Shown here one piece after another: positions 27,106-38,628 of a DNA stretch of 64,000 bases. The position numbers were made by a program, and so were the translations under genes. Below the pieces are notes generated by a model. The model ran no database searches. It saw only the letters and a list, made by a program, of their open reading frames with translations, and had not been told where the DNA came from. This DNA comes from an uncultured Geobacter sp. (GTDB taxonomy: Bacteria; Desulfobacterota; Desulfuromonadia; Geobacterales; Geobacteraceae): the NCBI GenBank assembly GCA_937886325.1, contig CALABV010000210.1, positions 5,215 through 69,214 on the forward strand. The letters run 5' to 3'. The stretch's first letter is position 1; each line of letters begins with the position of its first letter.

Positions 27106-27651
27106 GTGAAGAAGGGTATTTTGTCGATCTGCTTTGTAATGCTTCTGTTTATCGGCACGGCGATGGCTGAAACGTATATCTGGGAAGACGCAAATGGAAC
27201 GGTGAATTTTTCAGAGGATATTTCCCACGTTCCGAAAAAATACAGAAAAAATGTTCGCATACGTGGCGATGTATCCTCATATGAAACTGAACAGTCAAGC
27301 TCTGCTGCGGAGTCGGGGGCGGCAAAACCTTCAACTTCTGCTCCCGTTGTGTCTGATGCAGGGAAGCCTGGCGAGGGAAATGAAAAAAAGCAACTCCGGT
27401 ACGGGGGCAAGAGTGGTGAAGAGTGGAGAAATGAGTTCGCCTATTTGAAGGCAGATTTGAGGTCAACGGATGATCAGATCGCCGAGTTGAATGGGCGCCT
27501 CGCCGATACGAGCAGAATGTCGCGCTCAGATTATCTCAATACACAGAGCTCTCTGAAATCACTTCAAATGCATAAGACTGAGGTGGGGAGAAAACTCGAT
27601 GCGCTGAGCCAAGCTGCGACAAGGGCTGGTTTACCTGCCGAATTCCGGTGA
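27106..27651 (+). CDS. exported DUF4124-domain protein, paralogue 1
   Basis: A 181-residue protein with a signal peptide (cleavage likely after TAMA, residue ~21) followed by a DUF4124 module (YIWEDANGTVNFSEDISHVPKKYR). After a low-complexity Ser/Ala linker there is a second conserved region beginning RYGGKSGEEWRNEF with helical, probably coiled-coil character, ending AGLPAEFR. The same two-part layout occurs in the protein at 36761, so the pair is paralogous. Start is GTG 27106 with AAAGGAGA upstream. Function unknown; periplasmic or envelope location inferred. Confidence 0.8.
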   Translation: MKKGILSICFVMLLFIGTAMAETYIWEDANGTVNFSEDISHVPKKYRKNVRIRGDVSSYETEQSSSAAESGAAKPSTSAPVVSDAGKPGEGNEKKQLRYGGKSGEEWRNEFAYLKADLRSTDDQIAELNGRLADTSRMSRSDYLNTQSSLKSLQMHKTEVGRKLDALSQAATRAGLPAEFR

Positions 27652-27681
27652 GGTGGACTCGTCTGTATGAGAGCCCATGAT

Positions 27682-27722
27682 GCACAGAGAGCCCGGAAGA
27701 TTTATTCCCAGGCTCTTTGTGC
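27682..27722 (+). other. stable hairpin downstream of the first DUF4124 gene
   Basis: GCACA (27682-27686) pairs with TGTGC (27718-27722), and inside it AGAGCC (27688-27693) pairs with GGCTCT (27711-27716), with further GGAA/TTCC pairing. No poly-T tract follows, so it may stop or protect the upstream transcript but is not a standard intrinsic terminator. Confidence 0.4.
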
Positions 27723-27839
27723 GTAAATAGATGGCGTTACATTCGATCCTTTCCTCTAATCCGTCAGTGAAAAAAGGAACAATCTCGACAAGCACGCTCT
27801 TTCCGACTGTCCTTGCCTTTATGTCGGTTTTTTCCCTTT

Positions 27840-28075
27840 TCAAGCGGTGCTACGCGCCTTGCGGATGAGAAATACGCTTTCGCGGTGATGCTTTGTAACG
27901 CCAATGGTACTTGCTCCGGAATGCCGTAGGGTAGTCTGAGGTGCCGACCTTTGAGCTAGCATAGTCGGGAATGAGACGTAAGGTTGCCTTTCGTAAGGCG
28001 TACACACTGCCCCTGAACCCGGTTTGAAAGTTTGTTTATTGGATGTCAGTCTCTTACCGTGCCGTACATACATCC
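27840..28075 (+). ncRNA. candidate structured RNA element, HEARO/omega RNA-like (unverified)
   Basis: No convincing gene lies in 27652-28345. Within it, the + strand shows in order: GCTC (27913-27916), CCGTAGG (27924-27930), GAGC (27953-27956, able to pair with the first GCTC), GAGAC (27973-27977), GTAAGG (27978-27983) and a GCCTT-TCGT-AAGGC hairpin (27986-27999). From memory this order resembles the scaffold of HEARO/omega RNAs that guide IscB nucleases. No iscB-like gene is in the window. The opposite strand has an open frame of 77 codons over the same stretch, which I take as a by-product of a conserved element. Strand and boundaries are provisional. Confidence 0.3.
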
Positions 28076-28110
28076 CAGAGCAATTTCAAAGAACGGCTTG
28101 ATGTGATTCC

Positions 28111-28138
28111 ATTATAGGTCCTTTAACAGCTCTGTCAA
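28111..28138 (-). promoter_or_regulatory. near-consensus sigma70 promoter, leftward
   Basis: On the - strand TTGACA (28138-28133) and TATAAT (28116-28111) are separated by 16 bases, both hexamers perfect. It would start transcription near 28104 and run leftward across the element at 27840-28075. No good gene start lies downstream. Confidence 0.55.
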
Positions 28139-28345
28139 GCTCAAGAAAACATTAGGATTATAGAAAAACGCTGTTTTGAAATGGAAAAAGAGAGCTATTT
28201 TTTCCTCGTGTTTTGACCTGGCTACGAACACTCACCCTCCAAGATGGCGGCTTGAGGAGTCAAACCCTTTTTAATATACCGCTGACGAATCATCTGTTGG
28301 ATCAGTCTCCCGGCATAATCGTGGCTGGACAAGGAGGCGGTACAG

Positions 28346-29578
28346 GTGCGAGGCTCCTTTTGTTGGAAGTTTAAATTCATACTCTTCCCCCTATCACTTC
28401 TGGTGGTAACGTATCTTTATGAACCGTGCCTGACCTTGCTTTCACAACCATGGCGTGATTATGCGCCATATGCCACCTATCTCATGCTTCTACTGGGAAT
28501 TCTCCTCAGCGTGCATTTTAATCGAAGCCGTGCATTCTTCATATTTATAATACTTATCTTCTTCCATTGGTACTGTATCTCCATCTTTCAAGGTAGATGG
28601 GGGGCGACTTCCGCTCAAAGGATTGATTGTACACTCTGGTATCTCGTGCCGGTGAATATCACGCTATTCAGCATGATGAGGGAAAAAGGGATATTTACCT
28701 TGGCAGGACGGTTGCGGTTTGTTTTTCTCGTTGCACAGGGTGGAGCGCTTTTCTTACTGGGCAAGTCAAGTTTGGCGGCCTCGCTGCAGACTGATATGTT
28801 TCTGAAGGATGCCGCAGTTGGGCATCATGATGTTCCTCCTTTCGCACTTCTGCTTATGGGCGTATGCGTCACCGCAGTAGCAGTACGATCCTGCAGAAAA
28901 CAGTCCTTTATCGAAAGCGGCTTCCTTGGTGCCCTTCTTGCTGTTGTCTGGATTTCCCGTCCAGAATCGAACGCAACTACCTCATCGGTTTTTCTGTTTG
29001 TGGCAGGTCTGATTCTTGCTGTAAGCATTCTTCAGGATTTCCATACTATGGCTCATCGTGACGAATTAACGGGGCTTCTGTCACGGCGTGTGCTGACCGA
29101 AGATTTACAGGGGCTCGGGCGGCGGTATGCTATCGCCATGCTCGACATGGATCATTTCAAACGCTTGAATGATTCATATGGACACGACGCGGGTGACCAA
29201 GTGCTGCGGATGGCGGCGGACAAGATGCGTAAGGTCGGCGCCGGGGGCAAGGCGTACCGGTACGGTGGTGAGGAATTCGCGATTCTTTTTCCACGCAAGG
29301 GTCTGGTTGATGTTCTTCCTCTTTTGGATGATCTCCGCTCTACAATTGCGTCCTATCGATTCCGGTTGCGGGGAAAGGAACGACCTGTGCGGAAAAAGGA
29401 GGGAAAAAGGCTTCGATCAGCAGAGAATGATGATTCCCATATTTCCTTTACCGTCAGTATCGGTGTCGCAGAGAGCGGTAACGACCGTAAAAGTGCCAGG
29501 GATGTTCTTGCCGCAGCGGACGAGGCCCTTTACAAAGCGAAACAGAGAGGCAGAAATCGTGTCATCTCGGCCATATGA
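28346..29578 (+). CDS. membrane diguanylate cyclase (GGDEF)
   Basis: A 410-residue protein: about six to eight hydrophobic segments in residues 10-230, then a GGDEF domain (DELTGLLSRRVL onward). The active-site motif is GGEEF at 307-311, with the metal-binding LDMDHFKRLNDSYGHDAGD upstream, so it should make cyclic di-GMP from two GTP. The inhibitory RxxD site is absent (residues before GGEEF read GAGGKAYRY), so product inhibition is not expected. A basic insertion (RGKERPVRKKEGKR) sits late in the catalytic domain. Start GTG 28346 has AAGGAGG. Signal sensed by the membrane part is unknown. Confidence 0.9.
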   Translation: MRGSFCWKFKFILFPLSLLVVTYLYEPCLTLLSQPWRDYAPYATYLMLLLGILLSVHFNRSRAFFIFIILIFFHWYCISIFQGRWGATSAQRIDCTLWYLVPVNITLFSMMREKGIFTLAGRLRFVFLVAQGGALFLLGKSSLAASLQTDMFLKDAAVGHHDVPPFALLLMGVCVTAVAVRSCRKQSFIESGFLGALLAVVWISRPESNATTSSVFLFVAGLILAVSILQDFHTMAHRDELTGLLSRRVLTEDLQGLGRRYAIAMLDMDHFKRLNDSYGHDAGDQVLRMAADKMRKVGAGGKAYRYGGEEFAILFPRKGLVDVLPLLDDLRSTIASYRFRLRGKERPVRKKEGKRLRSAENDDSHISFTVSIGVAESGNDRKSARDVLAAADEALYKAKQRGRNRVISAI

Positions 29579-29605
29579 TATGATTTGGTGCGGTGTCCCA
29601 TTCCC

Positions 29606-29635
29606 TTGACACCGGCTCTTTATTCGTGACATAAT
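29606..29635 (+). promoter_or_regulatory. strong candidate promoter of dnaE
   Basis: TTGACA (29606-29611), an 18-base spacer, and CATAAT (29630-29635) preceded by TGA (extended -10). It lies about 70 bp before the dnaE ATG. Confidence 0.6.
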
Positions 29636-29660
29636 TTTCGCGAATTATTCCTTTCTCAAC

Positions 29661-29686
29661 CGGGAGCTACCTGTTGGTGGCTCCCG
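29661..29686 (+). promoter_or_regulatory. leader hairpin upstream of dnaE
   Basis: An 11-bp stem (CGGGAGCTACC with GGTGGCTCCCG, one T-G wobble) with a four-base TGTT loop lies in the presumed dnaE leader, ending 10 bases before the GCGGAG ribosome-binding site. No T tract follows, so an RNA-stability or translational role is more likely than termination. Confidence 0.5.
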
Positions 29687-29706
29687 TCGTTGTATCCGCG
29701 GAGCTT

Positions 29707-33174
<3,468 letters not shown>

Positions 33175-33228
33175 CCACCGCCTTCGTGACGTGAAGAAGA
33201 ACCCAGGAACCCCAAGGAGAATGACAGG

Positions 33229-34185
33229 ATGTCCCTGAACCAGCATCTGGATTTTGAAAAGCCGATTGTCGAACTTGAGGAGAAACTACGTGAGCTTCAA
33301 GAATTTTCGACAGCTTCGGTTAATCTGAAAACGGAAATCAGTCGCCTGGAAAAGAAGGTGGAGAAGATGAGGGAAGAAGTATTCTCCAACCTTACCCGTT
33401 GGCAGAAGGTTCAACTTGCGCGACACATAAACCGCCCGTTTACTATGGACTACATACGGCTCATTTTCACCGATTTCATCGAACTGCACGGTGATCGCAA
33501 GTTTGCAGACGATCATGCAATCGTTGCCGGCCTGGCGAGGCTTGACGGTGAACCTGTTATGGTGATCGGTCATCAAAAAGGACGGGATACCAAGGAAAAG
33601 GTATACCGAAACTTCGGAATGCCGAATCCCGAGGGGTACCGCAAGGCATTGCGGCTCATGGAGATGGCAGAACGGTTCCAACTGCCCATCATAACCTTCG
33701 TTGACACTCCCGGCGCTTTTCCCGGTATCGGCGCGGAAGAGAGGGGGCAGGCGGAGGCTATCGCCAGAAACCTCATGGAGATGTCTCGACTCCATACTCC
33801 CATTGTGGTGGTGGTTACCGGAGAAGGTGGATCGGGAGGCGCGTTGGCGATTGCGGTCGGAGACAGGATATTGATGTTGGAGCACTCTATCTATTCCGTC
33901 ATCTCACCCGAAGGGTGCGCAGCAATCCTCTGGTCCGACGGAACCAAAGGAGAAATTGCCGCGGAGGCTCTCAAGCCGACAGCCCAGGATCTGAAAGAGC
34001 TTGATGTTATCGACGAAATCGTCCCCGAACCTTTGGGAGGGGCGCACCGGGACCATGATGCCGCGGCGAAAAGCGTGCAGGAGGCCATTGAGAGAAGCCT
34101 TCGAGAGCTGAAAGAGCTTCCCATGGAAAAGATTCTTGCGGAACGGTACGACAAGTTTCGGCGGATGGCCAGATTCACCGAGTAG
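33229..34185 (+). CDS. accA: acetyl-CoA carboxylase carboxyltransferase subunit alpha
   Basis: A 318-residue subunit of the carboxyltransferase that transfers CO2 from carboxybiotin to acetyl-CoA, the first step of fatty-acid synthesis. The conserved core includes ITFVDTPGAFPGIGAEERGQ and VTGEGGSGGALAI (oxyanion-forming glycines). ATG 33229 follows AAGGAGAATG. The dnaE-accA order is common in proteobacteria. The partner accD is not in the window. Confidence 0.97.
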   Translation: MSLNQHLDFEKPIVELEEKLRELQEFSTASVNLKTEISRLEKKVEKMREEVFSNLTRWQKVQLARHINRPFTMDYIRLIFTDFIELHGDRKFADDHAIVAGLARLDGEPVMVIGHQKGRDTKEKVYRNFGMPNPEGYRKALRLMEMAERFQLPIITFVDTPGAFPGIGAEERGQAEAIARNLMEMSRLHTPIVVVVTGEGGSGGALAIAVGDRILMLEHSIYSVISPEGCAAILWSDGTKGEIAAEALKPTAQDLKELDVIDEIVPEPLGGAHRDHDAAAKSVQEAIERSLRELKELPMEKILAERYDKFRRMARFTE

Positions 34186-34270
34186 CCGGAAGACCCGGTG
34201 GTTGCCGGATTCAGTGTGGAACGGGGAAAGGGGCGCAAAAGGAGGCCCTTTTTCCGTTTCAGGGGGAAAC

Positions 34271-35074
34271 ATGAAAGAACGTTTGCAGAAAATACTCTCG
34301 CAGGCCGGCATATCTTCCCGTCGCGGTGCAGAAGAATTAATTGACGAGGGAAGGGTTTCGGTAAACGGAGTCTTGGTGCTGGAGAAGGGGACCAAGGCCG
34401 ATCCCGAGACGGACTTGATTGCCGTTGACGGCAAGGTGCTCACCCTGAACGTTTCCAAAAAGTACCTTGTTCTCTATAAGCCGGCGGGATATATGACCAC
34501 ATTGAAAGATCCCCAGGGACGGCCCCTGGTGACCGACCTTCTTTCGGGTATCAGCGAGAGGGTCTATCCCGTGGGGCGGCTGGATTACAACACCGAGGGG
34601 CTTCTGCTGCTGACAAACGACGGAGAATGGGCGAACTCCCTCGCCCATCCACGTCACGAAGTGGACAAAGAATACCATGTCAGGGTGAAGGGAAAGGTGG
34701 CGGCCGGGCAGATGCAGCGGCTCGCCGGCGGAGTTGAGCTTGATGACGGCAAAGCAGCACCCGCGGAAGTGCGAATTGTTCGAGAGAGTGATAACAACAC
34801 ATGGCTTTCCATCATCATCCATGAGGGCCGCTATCGCCAGGTGCGGCGCATGTGCGAGGCAGTGAGCCTTTCGGTTGTTCGACTGAAGAGGGTACGCTAT
34901 GGTTTTCTCGGTCTGGAAGGGTTGAAGGCGGGGGAATATCGCCCTCTGACACCGGACGAAGTGGAGCGATTGCGGCGTCCGGTTCGCGGGGAGAAGGGGG
35001 GGAAGGCAGCTCCCTCCTTCTCGAAAAAACGAAGAGAAGGAAAAATATCCGATAAAAAGAAAAAGCCGGCGTAA
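34271..35074 (+). CDS. rluB: 23S rRNA pseudouridine synthase (RluB family)
   Basis: A 267-residue RsuA/RluB-family pseudouridine synthase. An S4 domain (residues ~3-60, MKERLQKILSQAGISSRRGAEEL) is followed by the catalytic domain with the motif GRLDYNTEGLLLLTNDG, whose Asp is the nucleophile. The C-terminal tail is Lys/Arg-rich (KKRREGKISDKKKKPA). ATG 34271 is supported by AGGGGGAA. RluB is preferred to RluE/RsuA by length and tail; the exact target base is inferred. Confidence 0.9.
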   Translation: MKERLQKILSQAGISSRRGAEELIDEGRVSVNGVLVLEKGTKADPETDLIAVDGKVLTLNVSKKYLVLYKPAGYMTTLKDPQGRPLVTDLLSGISERVYPVGRLDYNTEGLLLLTNDGEWANSLAHPRHEVDKEYHVRVKGKVAAGQMQRLAGGVELDDGKAAPAEVRIVRESDNNTWLSIIIHEGRYRQVRRMCEAVSLSVVRLKRVRYGFLGLEGLKAGEYRPLTPDEVERLRRPVRGEKGGKAAPSFSKKRREGKISDKKKKPA

Positions 35075-35094
35075 TCATGTGCGCCGGCTTTTTT
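35065..35094 (+). terminator. terminator shared by rluB and the SPFH gene
   Basis: GCCGGCG (35065-35071) pairs with CGCCGGC (35082-35088), followed by TTTTTT; an A run on the other side allows function in both directions. The stem begins inside the last codons of rluB. Confidence 0.85.
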
Positions 35095-35126
35095 GCCATG
35101 CAATTATTTGGCGGATACAGCCCCGT

Positions 35127-35972
35127 CTATTTGTGCAGTATTCCCTTCACCGCATCCAGCAGGTCCGCAGGCAGGACGTAGGTCTTGGTATTCTGGGAAG
35201 TCGCCAGCTTCTGCATTGCTCCCACGTACCGATCCCCGAGAAGGAACATTGCCGGTAATTCCTTGTCTCCAACTGCACGGGCAATGTTTTCGATGGCCTT
35301 TGATGATGCTTCGGCAAGGGTCACCTGGGCCTCGGCTTCTCTCCTTGCGGCTTCGAGTTTTCCCTCCGCATCCAAAATTACGGCGGCCTTGCGTCCTTCA
35401 GCTTCCAGGATGGCGGCCCGCTTTGTTCTTTCTGCCGAGGCCTGTTGCTCCATGGCGTGCTGCATGGATGCCGAAGGCTTGATGTCCTGGATTTCCACCG
35501 ATTTCACCGAAATACCCCAATCCACTACGTCGCTGGAGATGATTTCTCGAAGTCGGGCCTTGATAGTGTCCCGTGAAGAGAGCGCCACGTCCAGTTCCAT
35601 TTCTCCGATAATCGCCCTCAGGGTTGTCATGATCAGGTTTTGAATGGCGTACTCGAAATTGGATATCCCGTACACTGCCAGGACGGGGTCGATAACCTTG
35701 ATGAAGGCAATGGCATTGCAGACGATAACGGCATTATCTTTTGTAATCGCCTCCTGTGAGCCTATTTCCAGGGGCATGTCCTTGGTGGTGATGCGATAGG
35801 CGACTGTGTCGATGTAGGGGATAATAAAGTTGAGGCCGGGTTTCAGCGTTACATGATACTTTCCGAGTCGCTGGACAACGTACTCGTATCCCTGGGGAAC
35901 TATCCTGACCCCCATCATGATCGTCGCGGCTACCGCCAATGCCAGAATGATAAAGATTACCACGCTTGCCAT
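35127..35972 (-). CDS. SPFH/stomatin-family membrane protein (QmcA-like)
   Basis: A 281-residue protein with one N-terminal transmembrane segment, an SPFH/Band 7 domain (VPQGYEYVVQRLGKYHVTLKPGLNFIIPYID onward) and a long alanine- and glutamate-rich coiled coil (residues ~175-230), ending in a C-terminal domain. Such proteins form large oligomeric cages in membrane microdomains and often partner FtsH or NfeD proteins. It is transcribed leftward, 38 bp after nfeD, the usual operon pair. No catalytic role is implied. Confidence 0.88.
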   Translation of the reverse strand: MASVVIFIILALAVAATIMMGVRIVPQGYEYVVQRLGKYHVTLKPGLNFIIPYIDTVAYRITTKDMPLEIGSQEAITKDNAVIVCNAIAFIKVIDPVLAVYGISNFEYAIQNLIMTTLRAIIGEMELDVALSSRDTIKARLREIISSDVVDWGISVKSVEIQDIKPSASMQHAMEQQASAERTKRAAILEAEGRKAAVILDAEGKLEAARREAEAQVTLAEASSKAIENIARAVGDKELPAMFLLGDRYVGAMQKLATSQNTKTYVLPADLLDAVKGILHK

Positions 35973-36010
35973 ACGTCCTCCTCAATGTAACATCAGCACG
36001 TAACTATACT

Positions 36011-36448
36011 TCAGCCCTTTTTCAGCACCAGCTTGTCTCCCGCGATATCCGTGATTACACCCCGATCGCCCACCTGGAGAGGCTCCTCGGAGATGAAGGT
36101 CCACTCGTCCGAGCCCAGGACCGCAATGGGAAATCGAACGACACCTCCCGGGAACGTGGAATCGTTCACCCTGACGACAATCCCCGATTTGCCCACTACC
36201 GCATCCTTGCTCTGACCAGATAACGTCTTTGTCTGCTGGCGGAAGAATCTGAACCAGAAATAGGTAAAGGCGCCTGACAGAACGGCCCAGAGAGCAAGCT
36301 GCACGGCAAGAGATTCAACCCCCGTAATGAGGGAGATCAACCCCACGACGATTGCCGCAAGTCCGAACCAGATGATAGTGAAAGAAGGGATAATCAGTTC
36401 CAGGGCGGTTATAGCTATTCCCACCGCAATCCAGATCCAGGGCTTCAC
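36011..36448 (-). CDS. NfeD-like membrane protein
   Basis: A 145-residue short NfeD protein: two or three transmembrane helices (residues ~3-70) and a C-terminal OB-fold soluble domain (GKSGIVVRVNDSTFPGGVV ... GVITDIAGDKLVLKKG). The serine-protease half found in long NfeD is absent. I chose GTG 36448 (MKPWIWIAVGIAITALELI), with GGAGG properly spaced, over GTG 36475. First gene of the leftward nfeD-SPFH pair; a role in membrane microdomain organisation is inferred from that pairing. Confidence 0.85.
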   Translation of the reverse strand: MKPWIWIAVGIAITALELIIPSFTIIWFGLAAIVVGLISLITGVESLAVQLALWAVLSGAFTYFWFRFFRQQTKTLSGQSKDAVVGKSGIVVRVNDSTFPGGVVRFPIAVLGSDEWTFISEEPLQVGDRGVITDIAGDKLVLKKG

Positions 36449-36691
36449 GTATGATCCTCCGCTCCGTTTTTGCACCTGTTGAGGTGAAATGAATAGATTA
36501 TCTCGTAGTGTGCCTCACCGTCGTTGCGGTGTCAATGGAATGTTTGAACACTGGAAATGCTTCGACACCCGGTATGGGAGACGAAGGATCTGAACGTCGG
36601 TGAGGCGGTGGCCGTGTGTCTGGAGTGGTGGTCTTTTTCACTGTTGTCGCCCAATTTCGGTCGGACAGTCCCCGTATGCCAACATACCGTG

Positions 36692-36720
36692 TTGACCATC
36701 CTTGTCGGTTGCGGCAGAAT
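36692..36720 (+). promoter_or_regulatory. candidate promoter of the second DUF4124 gene
   Basis: TTGACC (36692-36697), 17-base spacer, CAGAAT (36715-36720), 40 bp before the ATG. Confidence 0.4.
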
Positions 36721-36760
36721 ACAAGAATCGATGCAAAATTTGTTGCGGAAGGGATATGAC

Positions 36761-37315
36761 ATGAGGGTTTCTTTCGTGCTTTTGGTATTGATCTTCAGTA
36801 GCGCCGAGTTGTCAAATGCAGATACATACAAATGGGTAGACAATCAAGGCGTTGTCAATTTTACCGACAATCTGGATGCTGTGCCGAAAAAATACCGTTC
36901 GAAAGTCAAAGTCACACCATCAGGGGATGCTTCCGCAAGCGCGCCGAGTCAGGAAAAATCCGGTAACAACATGGAGACTGACAAAAAATCGGAAGCAACG
37001 GCATCAACTCCGGGGCGTCCCGAGGGACCGAAACTCTACGGTGGGCATGATGAGAGGTGGTGGAAATCAAGCTATGCATCGATTCGCGGGGAGTTGAAGA
37101 GCCTTCAGGACAACCTTCCCGCCAAAAAGGATGACCTTGAAAAGCTTCGGCGCAAATTGGTGATTTACACCTACGCGCGAAACCGTGTGGCCTACCAGGA
37201 CAAACTTGCCGAAATTCAACGTGATGAAGACAGGATCAAGGTGTTGAACGATCAGTTGACAAATCTGGATACGCAGGCCGCCACCGCCGGTGTGCCGTTC
37301 GACTGGCGGCAATAG
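36761..37315 (+). CDS. exported DUF4124-domain protein, paralogue 2
   Basis: A 184-residue protein with a signal peptide (cleavage near SNA, residue ~20) and DUF4124 module (YKWVDNQGVVNFTDNLDAVPKKYR), a low-complexity Ser/Lys linker, and a helical C-terminal region beginning LYGGHDERWWKSSY and ending AGVPFDWRQ. The same arrangement and spacing is seen in the gene at 27106, making them paralogues separated by about 9 kb. ATG 36761 has AAGGGA upstream; a longer open frame upstream lacks a signal peptide and is not used. Function unknown. Confidence 0.8.
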   Translation: MRVSFVLLVLIFSSAELSNADTYKWVDNQGVVNFTDNLDAVPKKYRSKVKVTPSGDASASAPSQEKSGNNMETDKKSEATASTPGRPEGPKLYGGHDERWWKSSYASIRGELKSLQDNLPAKKDDLEKLRRKLVIYTYARNRVAYQDKLAEIQRDEDRIKVLNDQLTNLDTQAATAGVPFDWRQ

Positions 37316-37372
37316 TACTGTGCTTGCTTTGTTCGTCCCTGTCATTTCAGGCGGCAGTCTCAATTTTCTTCG

Positions 37373-37401
37373 TTGACAGGGAAATGAAAAAAATGTATAA
37401 A
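37373..37401 (+). promoter_or_regulatory. consensus promoter of tRNA-Cys
   Basis: TTGACA (37373-37378), exactly 17 bases, TATAAA (37396-37401); an A-rich spacer. It would start transcription near 37408, about 57 bases before the mature tRNA. Confidence 0.7.
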
Positions 37402-37464
37402 AACTCTCCTCTCCCTGGTATGGATAACCTGGTATATACAGAGGTTTTCACCCAAATATTTTTC

Positions 37465-37539
<75 letters not shown>

Positions 37540-37547
37540 ATAAAAAC

Positions 37548-37585
37548 AAAGGGTTAGCCGACCACGGTTAGCCCTTTTGTTCTTT
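37548..37585 (+). terminator. terminator after tRNA-Cys
   Basis: A 12-bp stem (AAAGGGTTAGCC, 37548-37559, with GGTTAGCCCTTT, 37566-37577; two G-T wobbles) with a GACCAC loop and a T-rich tail. Confidence 0.8.
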
Positions 37586-37761
37586 CCATGACGCACTTTT
37601 TTTCAGTAAACCCAAAATGCCCCCCTCTTTCATGCCCATCGAGATTTGCTCGAAAAGGGGAATCAGGTCTGTCTGGAGTAAGGCGGCAGGAATTACCGCT
37701 CTATTCTCTCTCGCCACTATCGGAGACCTGATGAGGCGGGGGCAATTCACCACTACCGGTC

Positions 37762-38628
37762 ATGAAAACCAAGCCTTTCGCCATTATCGACGTTGAAACA
37801 ACCGGATGCAATCCTCTGCTTGATCGAATCATCGAGGTAGCGGTAGTCCGTACCGACGGAAAAGGAAAATTCTCCACCCTCGTCAGCCCCGGACGTTTCC
37901 TGCCCCCCTTTATCACCAGACTTACCGGCATTTCAGACCACGACCTGGAAGACGCTCCACGTTTCCAGGAGATTGCCCCTGAACTGGCCGACCTCCTGGA
38001 AGGGGCGGTGTTCGTGGCCCATAACGCCCGTTTTGATTACGCCTTTGTCCGGAACGAGTTCAAGCGCCTGGGAGTTTCTTTTTCCGCCCCTACGCTCTGT
38101 ACGGTCCGTCTTTCCCGCAAACTCTTCCCGAGACACCGCAAGCACAGCCTGGAGAGCATCATCGAGCGACACGACATCACCGTGGAGCAGCGGCACCGCG
38201 CCTTGGACGATGCCCAGGCAGTAGAGGCATTTCTTTCCCTGGCCCGCGAGGAGAAGGGAGCTGCATGTTTTGATGCCGCAGTGTCGAAGCTCCTGAAGAT
38301 CCCCTCTCTTCCGGCGAGTGTTCCGGACGAGATGGCACGGGACCTTCCCGATGCTCCGGGGGTGTACCTTTTTTATGGTGCGAAGAATGAGGTCCTGTAT
38401 GTCGGGAAAGGCGTCAACATCCGGGAGCGGGTCATTTCCCACTTTGCCGGTGACCACGGAAGTTCGAAGGAGATGGACCTCTGCCGCCTCGTGACCTCCA
38501 TCGAGGCTCGGGTCACCGCGGGAGAACTTTCCGCGCTGCTGCTTGAGTCGCAACTCGTCAAGGAACTTGCCCCGGTGTACAACAAAAAACTCCGTACGCG
38601 AAAGAAGATGGTTCTGGAAACCCCGTAA
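37762..38628 (+). CDS. DEDDh exonuclease fused to a GIY-YIG endonuclease domain
   Basis: A 288-residue fusion. Residues ~5-160 are a DnaQ/epsilon-type 3'-5' exonuclease with all DEDDh residues visible (D10, E12, D92, H145, D150). Residues ~195-275 are a GIY-YIG domain (PGVYLFYGAKNEVLYVGKGVNIRERV) of the UvrC/Cho type, ending at YNKKLRTRKK. Similar fusions are known in other phyla and are thought to act in DNA repair. It ends shortly after the GIY-YIG core, shorter than the fusions I know; no frameshifted remainder is recognisable downstream. No clear Shine-Dalgarno precedes ATG 37762. Confidence 0.85.
   Translation: MKTKPFAIIDVETTGCNPLLDRIIEVAVVRTDGKGKFSTLVSPGRFLPPFITRLTGISDHDLEDAPRFQEIAPELADLLEGAVFVAHNARFDYAFVRNEFKRLGVSFSAPTLCTVRLSRKLFPRHRKHSLESIIERHDITVEQRHRALDDAQAVEAFLSLAREEKGAACFDAAVSKLLKIPSLPASVPDEMARDLPDAPGVYLFYGAKNEVLYVGKGVNIRERVISHFAGDHGSSKEMDLCRLVTSIEARVTAGELSALLLESQLVKELAPVYNKKLRTRKKMVLETP

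Noticed and set aside
28141..28345. Riboswitch (cyclic di-GMP type) upstream of the membrane diguanylate cyclase
   Set aside because: The conserved GGCAAACC-like core and tetraloop receptor pattern were not found; nothing else structured was convincing.
36530..36535. TTGACA on the - strand ahead of nfeD
   Set aside because: No acceptable -10 at 16-18 bases (CACACT or worse).
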